A stretch of DNA of 43,157 bases from JBEIHX01 sp040381075 (GCA_040381075.1 JBEIHX010000030.1:1-43157); one strand, 5' to 3'; numbered from the stretch's first letter, positions 31,821-40,535 are shown. A program made the numbers and translations. Notes: generated by a model from the sequence alone, not told the origin.

Positions 31821-33356
31821 ATGCTGAAACAGCTTCCGGAAACGATTCCACAGCTTGTCCAGGCGGCCGCCGAGGCGCGCGGCGCTGCGCCAGCCCTCGT
31901 TGAGCGTGGCGAAACCTGGAGCTTCAGCCGGCTTTGGCAGGAAAGCCGCGCGGCGATATCGGCCATGCTGTCCCATGGGGTTCGCCAGGGCGACCGCGTG
32001 GCGATCTGGGCGCCGAACAGGCGGGAATGGATCCTTGCAGCGGTCGGTGCGATGGGCTGCGGCGCAGCAATCATCCCCATCAACACCCGCCTGAAACCTA
32101 CAGAAGCCAGTGATATTCTGGTTCGTACACGGTCAAAGCTTCTCATGACCATGCGCGACTTTCTTGGGACAAATTATGTCGACAGTCTCAAAGATGCGAC
32201 GCTGCCAGACCTTGAGAAGATCGTGGCGCTCGACGCGCAGTGGAGTGATTTCATCAGCAAAGGGGCCGGGCCGTCCGATCCAGAGGTTGATGCCGCGCTT
32301 TCCCGCCTGACTGCTGATCACGTCTGCGACATCATGTTTACAAGCGGAACAACGGGGCTTCCCAAGGGCGTGATCAGCACGCATGGCCGCGTCATCCCCA
32401 TGTTTGACGAATGGGCCCGTCACATGGCGCTTGGGGAGGGGGAGCGCTACCTGATCATCAATCCATTCTTTCATACCTTTGGTTACAAGGCCGGTTGGGT
32501 TGCAGCCCTGCTTGCCGGCGCGACGGTCTATCCGATGGCGAGTTTCGATGCGGCGCGTGTCATCCAGCATATTGAAGAGGACCGGATCAATTTTCTGCCT
32601 GGCCCGCCGACGATTTTCCATATGCTGCTGGCAGCCAGGCGCGAGACGCCGTTTGACTGCTCTTCTCTGCGGGGCGCGGCGACCGGTGCCGCGACTGTCC
32701 CGCCCGAACTCATTCGCCGGATGCGAAGTGAACTTGGCCTCGTCGATACTGTCACGGCCTACGGCATGACCGAATGCCCCGCCATTACGGCCTGCCGCCG
32801 GGGCGATCACGAAGAGTTGATCGCCGAGAGTTGCGGCAAGGCGCTCGCCGGACTGGAACTGCGCGTGGTCGACGACGCGGGCCTGCCGTGCGCGACGGGA
32901 AGGCCAGGTGAGATACTGGTCAGAGGCTATGGGGTCATGGTCGGCTACCTTGACGACCCTGACGCCACCGCAGCCGCCATTGACGCGGATGGCTGGCTGC
33001 ACACCGGCGACGTCGGAACGCTCGACGACGACGGCTATCTTCGCATCACCGACCGCAAGAAGGATATGTTTATCAGCGGCGGGTTTAACGTTTACCCGGC
33101 AGAGGTGGAAAAACGGTTGTCGGGCCATCCTGGCGTCGCACAGGTCGCCGTAATCGGCGTTGCCGACGCACGCCTGGGCGAAGTCGGCAAGGCGTTCCTC
33201 GTCTTGCGCCCAGGCGTGGAGGCCACCGTGGAAGACATTGCCGTCTGGGCCCGCGAGCAGATGGCCAATTTCAAGGCGCCGCGATTTTACGAGGTTGTGC
33301 AGTCGCTTCCCATCAACGCTGCCGGAAAGGTCATGAAGGACCTGCTGCGTCAGTGA
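31821..33356 (+). CDS. fadD3: FadD3-like HIP-CoA ligase
   Basis: The 511-residue product is an adenylate-forming acyl-CoA synthetase. P-loop TSGTTGLPKG (174-183), ATP/adenosine motif YGMTECPAIT, GWLHTGDVG, and DRKKDMFISGGFNVYPAEVE with the C-terminal catalytic Lys503 in NAAGKVMKD are all present. FadD3 activates HIP to HIP-CoA and commits it to this operon. AGGAG at 31805-31809 favours ATG 31821 or GTG 31818; both are possible. It is the last of the 14 genes. The length matches the roughly 500-residue norm. Confidence 0.87.
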   Translation: MLKQLPETIPQLVQAAAEARGAAPALVERGETWSFSRLWQESRAAISAMLSHGVRQGDRVAIWAPNRREWILAAVGAMGCGAAIIPINTRLKPTEASDILVRTRSKLLMTMRDFLGTNYVDSLKDATLPDLEKIVALDAQWSDFISKGAGPSDPEVDAALSRLTADHVCDIMFTSGTTGLPKGVISTHGRVIPMFDEWARHMALGEGERYLIINPFFHTFGYKAGWVAALLAGATVYPMASFDAARVIQHIEEDRINFLPGPPTIFHMLLAARRETPFDCSSLRGAATGAATVPPELIRRMRSELGLVDTVTAYGMTECPAITACRRGDHEELIAESCGKALAGLELRVVDDAGLPCATGRPGEILVRGYGVMVGYLDDPDATAAAIDADGWLHTGDVGTLDDDGYLRITDRKKDMFISGGFNVYPAEVEKRLSGHPGVAQVAVIGVADARLGEVGKAFLVLRPGVEATVEDIAVWAREQMANFKAPRFYEVVQSLPINAAGKVMKDLLRQ

Positions 33357-33659
33357 GCCCGCCAGTCACGCCGCTGCTGGCGCTGGGGCTGCTGAACCGG
33401 CGGCATTCCTGCATTGTGCGCCGCGCGCACGGGTCGCGCCGCCGCCAGCGGCCGAGGCGGGCTCGCGCGGGCCCACGGCGCAGCTGCACTGCAGGCGAAG
33501 GGCGATCGGGCGGTTGGGGGAAGATTATCCACGCCAGCGAACACTGTGGCCGCAAGTGATGGCTTATACCTGTGAGGCGCTTCGCTATCGTCGCAGTCCA
33601 GAATGCCGGAAATTCGGCAGCGGCTGATCAAGGCTGCAACAGAGTACGGGGGAGGAAGA
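33357..33659. other. Non-coding spacer, 303 bp
   Basis: It contains the end of the ipd operon and the upstream region of the TonB receptor. GGGGGAGGAAGA precedes the receptor start. No clear terminator or operator was found. Confidence 0.45.
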
Positions 33660-35975
33660 ATGTTCTTGCAACGGTTTAAGTTCGCCCTTGCGGCGTCAAC
33701 GATCCTGGCGCCCATGCCGGCGCTCGCCCAGGAAAGTGCAGCGGCAAGCGCGCCGCAGACCCAGGTCGATGAATCGAGCGAAATCGTCGTCACTGCGCGG
33801 CGGCGCGAGGAGCGGTTGATTGATGTGCCTGCGTCGGTGTCGGCTCTTGGCGAGGCGGCCCTGGACCGGGCGCAGGTTCAGACAGTCACCGACATCGGCA
33901 CAATCGTTCCGAACATCCAGATCAACCAGACGATCGGCAATACGTTCGGCCCACTGATCAGCCTGCGAGGCCTTTCGCCATCCGCCGACACCAGTTTGGC
34001 GCGCGATCAGCCGGTCGGCCTGTATGTTGACGGCGTCGCGATCGGCAAGTCGACCGGCGCCGCCTTTGATACCATCGACCTGGAGCGGGTTGAGGTTCTG
34101 CGTGGCCCGCAGGGCACCCTCTACGGTCGCAACTCGATCGGCGGGGCGGTCAACCTCATCACAAAGGCGCCGAGCGGTCAGTTCGGGGCGCAGCTTGAGG
34201 CGTCGACCGGAAGCTTCGGCAGCGTTGATGCAAGCGCAATCGTGGACCTGCCCGAAGTGTCAGGCTTCAGCATGAAAGTCGCCGCCACACACCGCAAGAG
34301 CGATGGATACTATTTCAATTCCGCAACTCAGCGCGGTTTCGGCGAACAGGAACTGTCTGCTGGGCGCGTGGACGTATTGTGGGCGCCGTCCGACGCCTTT
34401 TCGGCGCGCTACAGCTTCGATCTGACGGACAGCACGGGCACCCCCTCGCAGCTTGTGACGACTGCGGTCACGGGGTCGGGGAGCACGGCGTTCGTCAACG
34501 GTCTGCTCGCCCCCTATGTCGTGTCGCGCAGAACCAAGACGACCGGATCGCAAAGCGCGCTCAACAGTGACTTCAGGGTCAACGGCCATGCTCTGACGCT
34601 CGAATGGCAGCCTGGGCTTGGCGATATGACCGTCAAGTCGATTTCCGCCTGGCGGAGCGCAAAAACCAGGTCGTCCAGTGACTTTGACGGCAGTCCGCTG
34701 GATCTGTTCCGGTTCATCCTGAACAATAACTACCGGCAGTTCACCCAGGAGTTCCAGGCGACCGGGACGGCCGGTCCGATCGAATACACCGCGGGCCTGT
34801 TTTACCTTGACGACTCCTATGATGTCTTCAATCCGAGGTGGAACTTCCAGTTCGGGGGCAACTCGGCCTTTGACATCTCCGAGCGGGGCGGCAATTCGAA
34901 CTCCTACGCGGCGTACGGCCAACTTGAATGGACGCCGAAAACATTTGAGGAACGTCTCACTGTCGGCCTCGGCGCGCGCTACACAAAGGAAGAGAAGTCC
35001 GCCTACGAGCTGCTTCTGGCGAACACTGCCTACCGCACCGCGCCGGCCTCAGCCGGTTCTGGCGTGTTCCGGCGGGATGCGAGCGGAAACCCGGTGACGC
35101 GCAGCGGCCAACCGGCCGCGGGCGCCCGCCCCGGTGCGGGGGGGATCGGCTACACCGACCTGTTCCCGCTGACAAATTCAGACTCATGGACGAGCTTCAC
35201 CCCAGCGCTCAATGTGCTCTACCGGTTTACACCGAACCTCACCGTGTACGGCCGGATCGCCACGGGCTTCAAGAGCGGGGGGATCAACGATACGGCTGCG
35301 ACGAACGCTGCATTCCTGACCCCATACAATCAGGAGGATCTCACCTCCTTTGAAGCGGGCCTCAAATATGTAAGTCCCGACCGTCGCCTGCGTCTTGATC
35401 TGGCGGCCTATGAGTCCATCTACAAGGACTTTCAGGCGGGCGTGTTCGTCCCGGCGTTGGTGACCACGAATATCGTCAACGCAGGCGAGGCGCGTTTCTC
35501 AGGGCTTGAGCTTGAGGGATCTTTCCGGCTGTTTGACGGGTTCAATCTCACGTTTGGCGGCGGTGTGATTGACCCTCGGTACACAGATTTTGTGCTGCCG
35601 GACGGGACAAATGTTACGAACAGTTACGTATTTCCGCGCGTTCCGAAGTCGAACTACCAGCTGGGCGCGTTGTATGAGAAAAACGTCGGCTTTGGGACCT
35701 TGGAAACGAGCTTGAACTGGAGCTGGAGGGACGCCCAGTTCACCAATATCGTCAACGATCCATTGGCGAAACTGCCTGCGTATGGGCTTTTGAGCGGACG
35801 GATCGGTCTGGCAGACATCAAGGTCGGAGGCGGCGGCGAACTCGAAGTGTCGGTCTGGGGCGAAAACCTGACCGATGAGGAGTACAAGGTCGCAGCGATC
35901 AATCTGTCGGTTCTGACGCTGGGTCAGTATGGTGACCCGAAGAGCTATGGGGCAGAAGTGCGTTTTCGCTTCTAA
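33660..35975 (+). CDS. TonB-dependent outer-membrane receptor
   Basis: The 771-residue product starts MFLQRFKFALAASTILAPMPALAQE, a clear Sec signal with cleavage near 23-24. A TonB-box-like segment and plug domain follow (SSEIVVTARRREERLIDVPASVS, LERVEVLRGPQGTLYGRNSIGGAVNLITKAPSG, to about 165), then the 22-strand barrel ending in Phe (EVRFRF). GGGGGAGG lies before the ATG. Placed right after the ring C/D operon, with an MFS gene three bases downstream of its stop, it is the likely outer-membrane port for the steroid or its breakdown product. Upstream in-frame ATG at 33603 is not preferred. Confidence 0.93.
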   Translation: MFLQRFKFALAASTILAPMPALAQESAAASAPQTQVDESSEIVVTARRREERLIDVPASVSALGEAALDRAQVQTVTDIGTIVPNIQINQTIGNTFGPLISLRGLSPSADTSLARDQPVGLYVDGVAIGKSTGAAFDTIDLERVEVLRGPQGTLYGRNSIGGAVNLITKAPSGQFGAQLEASTGSFGSVDASAIVDLPEVSGFSMKVAATHRKSDGYYFNSATQRGFGEQELSAGRVDVLWAPSDAFSARYSFDLTDSTGTPSQLVTTAVTGSGSTAFVNGLLAPYVVSRRTKTTGSQSALNSDFRVNGHALTLEWQPGLGDMTVKSISAWRSAKTRSSSDFDGSPLDLFRFILNNNYRQFTQEFQATGTAGPIEYTAGLFYLDDSYDVFNPRWNFQFGGNSAFDISERGGNSNSYAAYGQLEWTPKTFEERLTVGLGARYTKEEKSAYELLLANTAYRTAPASAGSGVFRRDASGNPVTRSGQPAAGARPGAGGIGYTDLFPLTNSDSWTSFTPALNVLYRFTPNLTVYGRIATGFKSGGINDTAATNAAFLTPYNQEDLTSFEAGLKYVSPDRRLRLDLAAYESIYKDFQAGVFVPALVTTNIVNAGEARFSGLELEGSFRLFDGFNLTFGGGVIDPRYTDFVLPDGTNVTNSYVFPRVPKSNYQLGALYEKNVGFGTLETSLNWSWRDAQFTNIVNDPLAKLPAYGLLSGRIGLADIKVGGGGELEVSVWGENLTDEEYKVAAINLSVLTLGQYGDPKSYGAEVRFRF

Positions 35976-35978
35976 ACC

Positions 35979-37235
35979 ATGGATGTGGCTAAATCCACAA
36001 AAGGTGACCCATCGCGATCCGGATCGCGATGGGTCATTCCTTATCTTGGGTCGCTCAATTGCCTCACAGCCATCGGCAATCTCGGCTTGGTTTCGGTCAT
36101 GCCGGCGATCGGCCGGGAGTTGCGGATCCCTGACTTTCTGGTCGCCAGCATCTTTTCGCTGTCGGCTCTGGTCTGGGCGACAAGTTCACCGCTCTGGATC
36201 GCCCCAGTTTCCCGATACGGCGCGAATGTCTTCATTCGACTGGGACTCGTCGGCTTCATTGCGTCCATGGGCGGCTGCGCTCTCGCCGTCACTCTTGGCG
36301 GCCTCGGCTGGACGGGGCCGATCGCTACCTTTGCGCTCTTCCTGGTTCTGCGATCCGTTTATGGGGCGTCGGGGTCGGCGGCGGCGACTGCCACGCAAGT
36401 CTTTGTCGCCGCCAGGACCCAAGGGCCTGAACGCACGCTTGCACTGACCGCGCTGTCGGGGGCGGTCAGCCTTGGCACCATAATTGGACCGGCGATTGCG
36501 CCGTTTCTCATGTTTCAGCCGATTGGATCTGTCGGCCCCATGGCTGCTTTCGCCGCCATCGGACTGGTAGCGCTTGCAGCGTCCTATTTTTTCTTGCCCG
36601 GCACGACGGTCATCCGCATGCACGAGGCCACGTCATCGCATCGCTCGCTCAAGTCCGTCTGGTTCAAGCCGGTGGTTGGCCGCTATCTGATGTTCGGCCT
36701 CGTCCTGTGCTCGGCGCAAGCCATAAATCTCTACACCCTTGGCTTTGTCCTGATTGATCGCGGTGGGGGCGAGGTTTCCGGCGCCCAATCCCTGATTGGG
36801 CTCACCATGACAGGAGGTGCAGCCGCCGCCGTCGCGGCGCAGTGGGGCTTGGGACGCGTCCTGCCTCTGGCGCCACAGCGGATGATGCAGGTAGGGGCGG
36901 CGATCAGTCTGCTCGGAAACGCCGTGGCGATCCTCATTCCGGCGTCGCTTGGCGCTGTCACAGGTTTCATCGTCGCCAGCTTTGGCTTCGGGATGGCGCG
37001 GCCTGGCTTCACCGCCGCCGCATCGCTTGCCGCTGAAGACACCGAGCAAGTCGTGGTCGCGTCGTCCGTCAGTTTGATCGCCGGGGCCTCGATCACGGCG
37101 CCGCCCATTGTGGCGGCTTTGGCGTATCAGGTCTGGGGCGAGGCGCCTTTTGCGATACCGGCTGCGTTGCTTCTCGCCCTCCTGCTCGGGAACTTCGCCG
37201 GACGACAGCCCTTCATTGTCCGCAAGCAACGATAA
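35979..37235 (+). CDS. MFS transporter
   Basis: The 418-residue product has about twelve membrane helices and the family loop RYGANVFIRLG, and a long cytoplasmic centre (about 207-225). It begins three bases past the receptor stop, so the two are probably co-transcribed. A 32-bp perfect palindrome covers codons 9-19 (GDPSRSGSRWV), just inside the start. No later start codon would leave helix 1 intact, so the palindrome is truly coding. It is likely an inner-membrane carrier for the substrate taken up by the TonB receptor. Confidence 0.85.
   Translation: MDVAKSTKGDPSRSGSRWVIPYLGSLNCLTAIGNLGLVSVMPAIGRELRIPDFLVASIFSLSALVWATSSPLWIAPVSRYGANVFIRLGLVGFIASMGGCALAVTLGGLGWTGPIATFALFLVLRSVYGASGSAAATATQVFVAARTQGPERTLALTALSGAVSLGTIIGPAIAPFLMFQPIGSVGPMAAFAAIGLVALAASYFFLPGTTVIRMHEATSSHRSLKSVWFKPVVGRYLMFGLVLCSAQAINLYTLGFVLIDRGGGEVSGAQSLIGLTMTGGAAAAVAAQWGLGRVLPLAPQRMMQVGAAISLLGNAVAILIPASLGAVTGFIVASFGFGMARPGFTAAASLAAEDTEQVVVASSVSLIAGASITAPPIVAALAYQVWGEAPFAIPAALLLALLLGNFAGRQPFIVRKQR
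36004..36035. repeat. 32-bp perfect palindrome at the MFS gene start
   Basis: TGACCCATCGCGATCC (36004-36019) is followed by its exact reverse complement to 36035. It could form a 14-bp stem with a TCCGGA-centred loop, 28 bp after the receptor stop, followed by ATTCCTTATCTT. It could act as a partial terminator or attenuator of the MFS gene, a translation-slowing hairpin, or an operator. Confidence 0.9.
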
Positions 37236-37355
37236 AGCGTTCCCGCACAGGGCCTTTTTCCTCCACTGCAAGGTTCTACACTGACGCACGGACGCGCTGC
37301 GGTGTCGCTATCCATGCTGACCGCCCAGGGCGATGAACTGGTGCTGCTTTGCGTT

Positions 37356-37384
37356 TGCATGCGCAGGTTTGGCGCTGCATGCGC
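37356..37384 (+). promoter_or_regulatory. Two direct copies of TGCATGCGC before the amidohydrolase
   Basis: TGCATGCGC at 37356-37364 and 37376-37384, 20 bp apart (two helical turns), about 30-55 bp before the ATG. Each contains the palindrome GCATGC. It could be an operator; no regulator is known. Confidence 0.35.
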
Positions 37385-37410
37385 GGTCGCGGGTGTTTTG
37401 GAGGCCATTG

Positions 37411-38604
37411 ATGGACAGGTATCTCGTCATCTCGTCGGACGGCCATGTAGGGCTGCCGCCAGAGCGGTATCGCGACTACCTTGATGCAAAGTACCGGAGC
37501 CAGTTTGACGAGACCCTGATTGCGGACATCAAGGCCCGGGAGGAGCACGAGAAGCGATTTCTGATCAACGACTTCAACACCAAATGGCGCGCCAGGGTCG
37601 GGGACGGCCTTGAAGGCGCGTGGGATGGCGCCATCCGGAACCGGGAACTTGATCGCGACGGCGTCGCCGCTGAAGTGCTGTTTCCCGACGGCATCACCGA
37701 GCGCAATGCGCCGCCCTTCGGTGCGGACATCGGATTGCGGCCAGCAGCCAGGAATGCTGAACTTCAGTGGGCAGGCGCGCGCGCACACAATCGCTGGCTT
37801 GCAGAGTTTTGCAAGGATGACCCCCACCGCCGCATCGGTCTCGCGGTGATCCCGGCCCTTTATGATCTTGACGAGACCATGAAGGAGATAGCCTGGGCCC
37901 GGGAGAATGGTCTGAAGGGCGTGTTTTTCCCAGCCCTGACCGACGGCTACGACATGTACAACCACACCAAATACTACAAAGTGTGGGCGCAGTTGCAGGA
38001 TCTCAAAATGCCCCTGCACTTCCACTCCGGCGCCTCACCGGGCTACGACACCACCCAGCCCGGGTGGATCGGAACCTATCTGTGCGAGTTCGCTTTCTGG
38101 ATGACGCGCCCGCTTTGGAGCATGATATTCGGCGGCGTTTTCGAAGAATATCCAAAACTCAAGGTCTGCTTCACCGAGGCAGGGGGGGAATTCTGGTTTC
38201 CGTGGATGACACGCCTGATGGATATTCGCGCCTCCGCCAAGCACACGAGCGGCAAACTCGGCGATTATAACGCCAATATGAGCATGAAGCCGAGTGAGTA
38301 CTTCTGCCGCAATATCTGGGTTGGATGCTCCGCCCTTCCGGATGAGGAAACAACCCAGTCCTATTACGACATAGGCATTGATCGAATCATGTGGGGGACC
38401 GACTATCCGCATCCAGAAGGAACGTGGCCGAGGACGCGCGAAAAGATGGTTGTCAGCCTCGGCGGATTGCCGTCAGATGACATTCAGAAGATGCTCGGCG
38501 GCAACGCGCTCGGGGTCTACGACGTTGATCCTCAGGAGCTTTGGTCAATCGCAGGACGGATCGGCCCACAGCGCGAGATGTTCATAAGACAGGCCGCAGA
38601 ATGA
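37411..38604 (+). CDS. Amidohydrolase-2 family protein (ACMSD/TIM-barrel metal enzyme)
   Basis: The 397-residue product starts MDRYLVISSDGHVG. GGAGG lies 6 bp before ATG 37411, so the longer upstream frame is rejected. Metal-site candidates are Asp10-x-His12 in SSDGHVG (in place of the usual H-x-H), the histidine in PLHFHSGASPG and Asp in WGTDYPHPEG. Family members (COG2159) are decarboxylases or hydrolases of cyclic or aromatic acids. It follows the receptor and MFS genes with a 175-bp gap of its own. A hydrolysis or decarboxylation of a late steroid or side-chain intermediate is possible. Such enzymes often flank steroid and terpenoid catabolic clusters in sphingomonads, but its reaction is unknown. 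Confidence 0.82.
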   Translation: MDRYLVISSDGHVGLPPERYRDYLDAKYRSQFDETLIADIKAREEHEKRFLINDFNTKWRARVGDGLEGAWDGAIRNRELDRDGVAAEVLFPDGITERNAPPFGADIGLRPAARNAELQWAGARAHNRWLAEFCKDDPHRRIGLAVIPALYDLDETMKEIAWARENGLKGVFFPALTDGYDMYNHTKYYKVWAQLQDLKMPLHFHSGASPGYDTTQPGWIGTYLCEFAFWMTRPLWSMIFGGVFEEYPKLKVCFTEAGGEFWFPWMTRLMDIRASAKHTSGKLGDYNANMSMKPSEYFCRNIWVGCSALPDEETTQSYYDIGIDRIMWGTDYPHPEGTWPRTREKMVVSLGGLPSDDIQKMLGGNALGVYDVDPQELWSIAGRIGPQREMFIRQAAE

Positions 38605-38609
38605 ACTCA

Positions 38610-38645
38610 ATGCCGGACGCCCTGGCGCACCAGGGCGCCCGGCAT
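38610..38645 (+). terminator. Strong hairpin after the amidohydrolase
   Basis: A 16-bp stem with one mismatch (ATGCCGGACGCCCTGG and its near-complement, loop CGCA) starts 5 bp after the stop codon. There is no T-run. It most likely marks the end of the catabolic region's transcript. Confidence 0.55.
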
Positions 38646-38736
38646 CCGCGCATGGCCGTCTGATTGTCAATCGGCTTGCAAATGTGCCCCCCGTATTGCC
38701 TCAGGCTGAGTTGTCGCCTAGGCGAATGGGATGATC

Positions 38737-38757
38737 ACGCCCCGAAATGCGGGGCGT
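38737..38757. repeat. Inverted repeat ACGCCCCG / CGGGGCGT
   Basis: It is a perfect 8-bp stem with loop AAATG in the spacer downstream of the amidohydrolase. It may be a second terminator (either strand) or a short repeat. Confidence 0.5.
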
Positions 38758-39004
38758 CACCGCCGCATCTGGCGATTTCCCCATGCGCCTCAGGGCTCCA
38801 GGCTCGGAAAGGCCAGCATTCCGGTGACGCTCGTCGCGGCAGTTAGACCACGCCATGCGGCACGATCACGACCCAGACCAAGTTCCACATGATGTGGATC
38901 AATTCCTATACCGCAGCGGGCGACAACTTCCCGGCCAGAGGGGGCACGCTCCAAGCCGGCCGTTCCCGACCGCCTGCCAAGGCGGCCCGGCTTGGCGCCG
39001 CCAG

Positions 39005-39403
39005 TCACCGCAAGAGGCGCATCCCAAGCGCCGCCGCCGCGTTCTGGTCAAAAGTCACCGTCTCGCCGGCGCCGGCGAGCGCCGCCGTCTGCGCAATCAG
39101 CGCGTCGGCGAATTCGCCGGATTGCGACGCCCGATAAATTCCAAGCGCGCGATAGGCGGCGTCTGTGTTCTCCACGATCAGTTCGGCTGACCGGAGCAGA
39201 CCTTCCACCGCCCTTGCAATGTCGTCACGCGAGGCCTTGTAGGCGCGCGCCAAAACCCAGGTAATTTCCGCCAGCACGATAGAGCTGATGAACCCCGGCC
39301 GCTCCCGGCTCAGCCGAGCGATGAAGCGCGTGGCGATCGGCGACTGGGTTTCATCGTCTTGGGCAAGGAAGCGAACGACGACATTGGTATCGAGGCCGAT
39401 CAC
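39005..39403 (-). CDS. vapC: VapC-type PIN-domain toxin
   Basis: The 132-residue product starts with GTG at 39403 (MIGLDTNVVVRFLAQDD). The PIN-domain acidic residues are Asp5, Glu46 (AEITW), Asp100 (EFADALIA) and Asp119 (TFDQNA), so the RNase site looks intact. It likely cleaves RNA until bound by its antitoxin. Its start overlaps the antitoxin stop by four bases. It is at the left end of an IS-rich accessory zone. Confidence 0.88.
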   Translation of the reverse strand: MIGLDTNVVVRFLAQDDETQSPIATRFIARLSRERPGFISSIVLAEITWVLARAYKASRDDIARAVEGLLRSAELIVENTDAAYRALGIYRASQSGEFADALIAQTAALAGAGETVTFDQNAAAALGMRLLR

Positions 39404-39639
39404 GCGCCCTTGGCTCCGCGCGCAATCGCTTTGTCCATGTCTTCGAGCGAGACGGGCTTTTTCGGTTTGGGGATGAGCCCCTTCAGGCTCTTCACCGAGT
39501 GGGTCGCCGGCAGCACGGCGAAGTTGCCATCCTCCATCCGCACGAAATCGACCCGGTCTCCGGGACCAACCCCCAACGCCGCCCGCACGTCCTTGGGCAG
39601 GGTTAATTGTCCCTTGGAGGTCAGGGTGGCGGCGGTCAT
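39400..39639 (-). CDS. vapB: AbrB/MazE-type antitoxin for VapC
   Basis: The 79-residue product starts MTAATLTSKGQLTLPKDVRAALGVGPGDRVDFV, a SpoVT/AbrB swapped-hairpin DNA-binding domain, followed by a charged tail (LIPKPKKPVSLEDMDKAI) that likely threads into the toxin active site. The order antitoxin-toxin with overlap is typical. An inverted CTTAC/GTAAG repeat lies directly upstream of its start, the likely autoregulatory operator. Confidence 0.88.
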   Translation of the reverse strand: MTAATLTSKGQLTLPKDVRAALGVGPGDRVDFVRMEDGNFAVLPATHSVKSLKGLIPKPKKPVSLEDMDKAIARGAKGA

Positions 39640-40085
39640 GACAATTCCTTACGTCTGGTAAGACAAAATGTAAGGCGTCGGGCGTGCGCGGTCAATCTCT
39701 CGGCGCTGGCCCGCGCTTGCGCCTTCCGCATCCCGCGCTCCTGACCCGGACGCTTCCGGATCCAGACGCTTCCGGATACCGGGATGCAGCTCCATCGCCG
39801 CGAGGTGGTCGCGCCTGCCCCGCGCAAGACGGATGAGGATCCGGTGTCAACGGCGCCCGAAAAGCCGGCCATGTGGCGTTCGAAAAGTGCACCAGGCGGC
39901 GCCCGAAAGACGTGCCACGGGGCGTCATCGTCGGCGCATGGAAAGGGCCCCCGCGGGGTGGGCTTTCCATGCGCGGCGGCGGTTTGGGCGGGGTCAGGCG
40001 TTAAGGATTTCATCTGTGACGGGATCGAGGGTCTCGGGGTTACTGCGGGCGCGCCGGCGCGGCGGCGCTTGCGGGCCGATGAGGT
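39640..40085. other. Spacer of 446 bp with repeats and an IS21-type end
   Basis: It contains the vapBC operator, the word GACGCTTCCGGAT twice 16 bp apart (39749-39761, 39765-39777), and from 39845 the terminal repeats of an IS21-type element. No gene is recognised. Confidence 0.5.
39647..39675 (-). promoter_or_regulatory. Likely operator/promoter of the vapBC operon
   Basis: CTTAC-GTCTG-GTAAG (39648-39662) is an inverted repeat with a 5-bp loop, and a further GTAAGG lies at 39670-39675. It sits 8 bp upstream of the antitoxin start. Multiple half sites are usual for AbrB-type antitoxin/toxin autoregulation. Confidence 0.5.
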
Positions 40086-40535
40086 TTACAGCCGGTAGTT
40101 CTCGCCGTTCAACTCGAGACTGTGGACGGGGTGGGTCAGGCGATCGAGGAGCGCACCGGTGAGGCGCTCTGAGCCGAAGACGCTGGTCCAGTCCTCAAAC
40201 GGCAGATTGGACGTGATGATCGTGGCGCCGCCCTCGTAGCGTTGGCTGAAGATGTCGACGAGCAATTCCGCCCCGGTCTGCGACAGCGGCACATAGCCAA
40301 GCTCTTCGACGATCAGCAGTTGCACGCCGGCCAGCGTTTGCTGCAGACGCAGGAGGCGGCGTTCGGCGCGGGCCTCCATCACTTGCGAGGCGAGCGACGC
40401 CGCGGTGATGAAAGTGACGGAGAAGCCCCGCTGGCGCGCGCAGACTCTTGCGGTCCGCGCGCCAGGAACGACCGGCGGCTACAGCAATTCGTAAGACTGG
40501 GTGTCGCCATATCTCGTAAATCTGGGTGCTTGACA
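39845..40535 (-). mobile_element. Internally deleted IS21-family remnant
   Basis: One end begins TGTCAACGG at 39845 and carries three 23-bp repeats (39854-39876, 39877-39899, 39900-39922) with the core CG..CGAAA. The other begins TGTCAAGCACC on the minus strand at 40535 and carries two CACCCAG..TTACGA repeats 25 bp apart. Multiple terminal repeats are the hallmark of IS21 ends. Between them is only the 3' half of istB; istA is gone. No target duplication is evident, so the two ends may come from different copies. Confidence 0.6.
40086..40478 (-). pseudogene. istB: IstB (IS21 helper ATPase), 5'-truncated
   Basis: The open frame encodes about 130 residues that match the C-terminal half of IstB: RGFSVTFITAASLASQVMEAR, LLIVEELGYVPLSQTGAELL (Walker B region; the usual D-E/D-D appears as E-E), DIFSQRYEGGATIITSNLPFEDW and LTGALLDRLTHPVHSLELNGENYRL. 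Upstream the P-loop region is replaced by VVPGARTARV and an in-frame TAG at 40479-40481. Full-length IstB is about 250 residues. It has no start codon with the right context and no partner istA, so it is non-functional. Confidence 0.85.

Larger units (their letters stand above)
38605..39004. other. Non-coding spacer, 400 bp
   Basis: It holds the two hairpins and the 3' flank of the convergent VapC gene. A stretch near 38870-38930 translates to GTITTQTKFHMMWINSYTAA in one frame, without start codon context or recognisable family, so no gene is called. Confidence 0.45.

Noticed and set aside
38870..38935. Possible gene remnant encoding KFHMMWINSYTAAGDNFP
   Set aside because: It is short, preceded by a stop, lacks a start context, and resembles no family I can name.
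39636..40013. Minus-strand 125-codon frame between VapB and the IS remnant
   Set aside because: It runs through the vapBC operator and IS terminal repeats; spurious.
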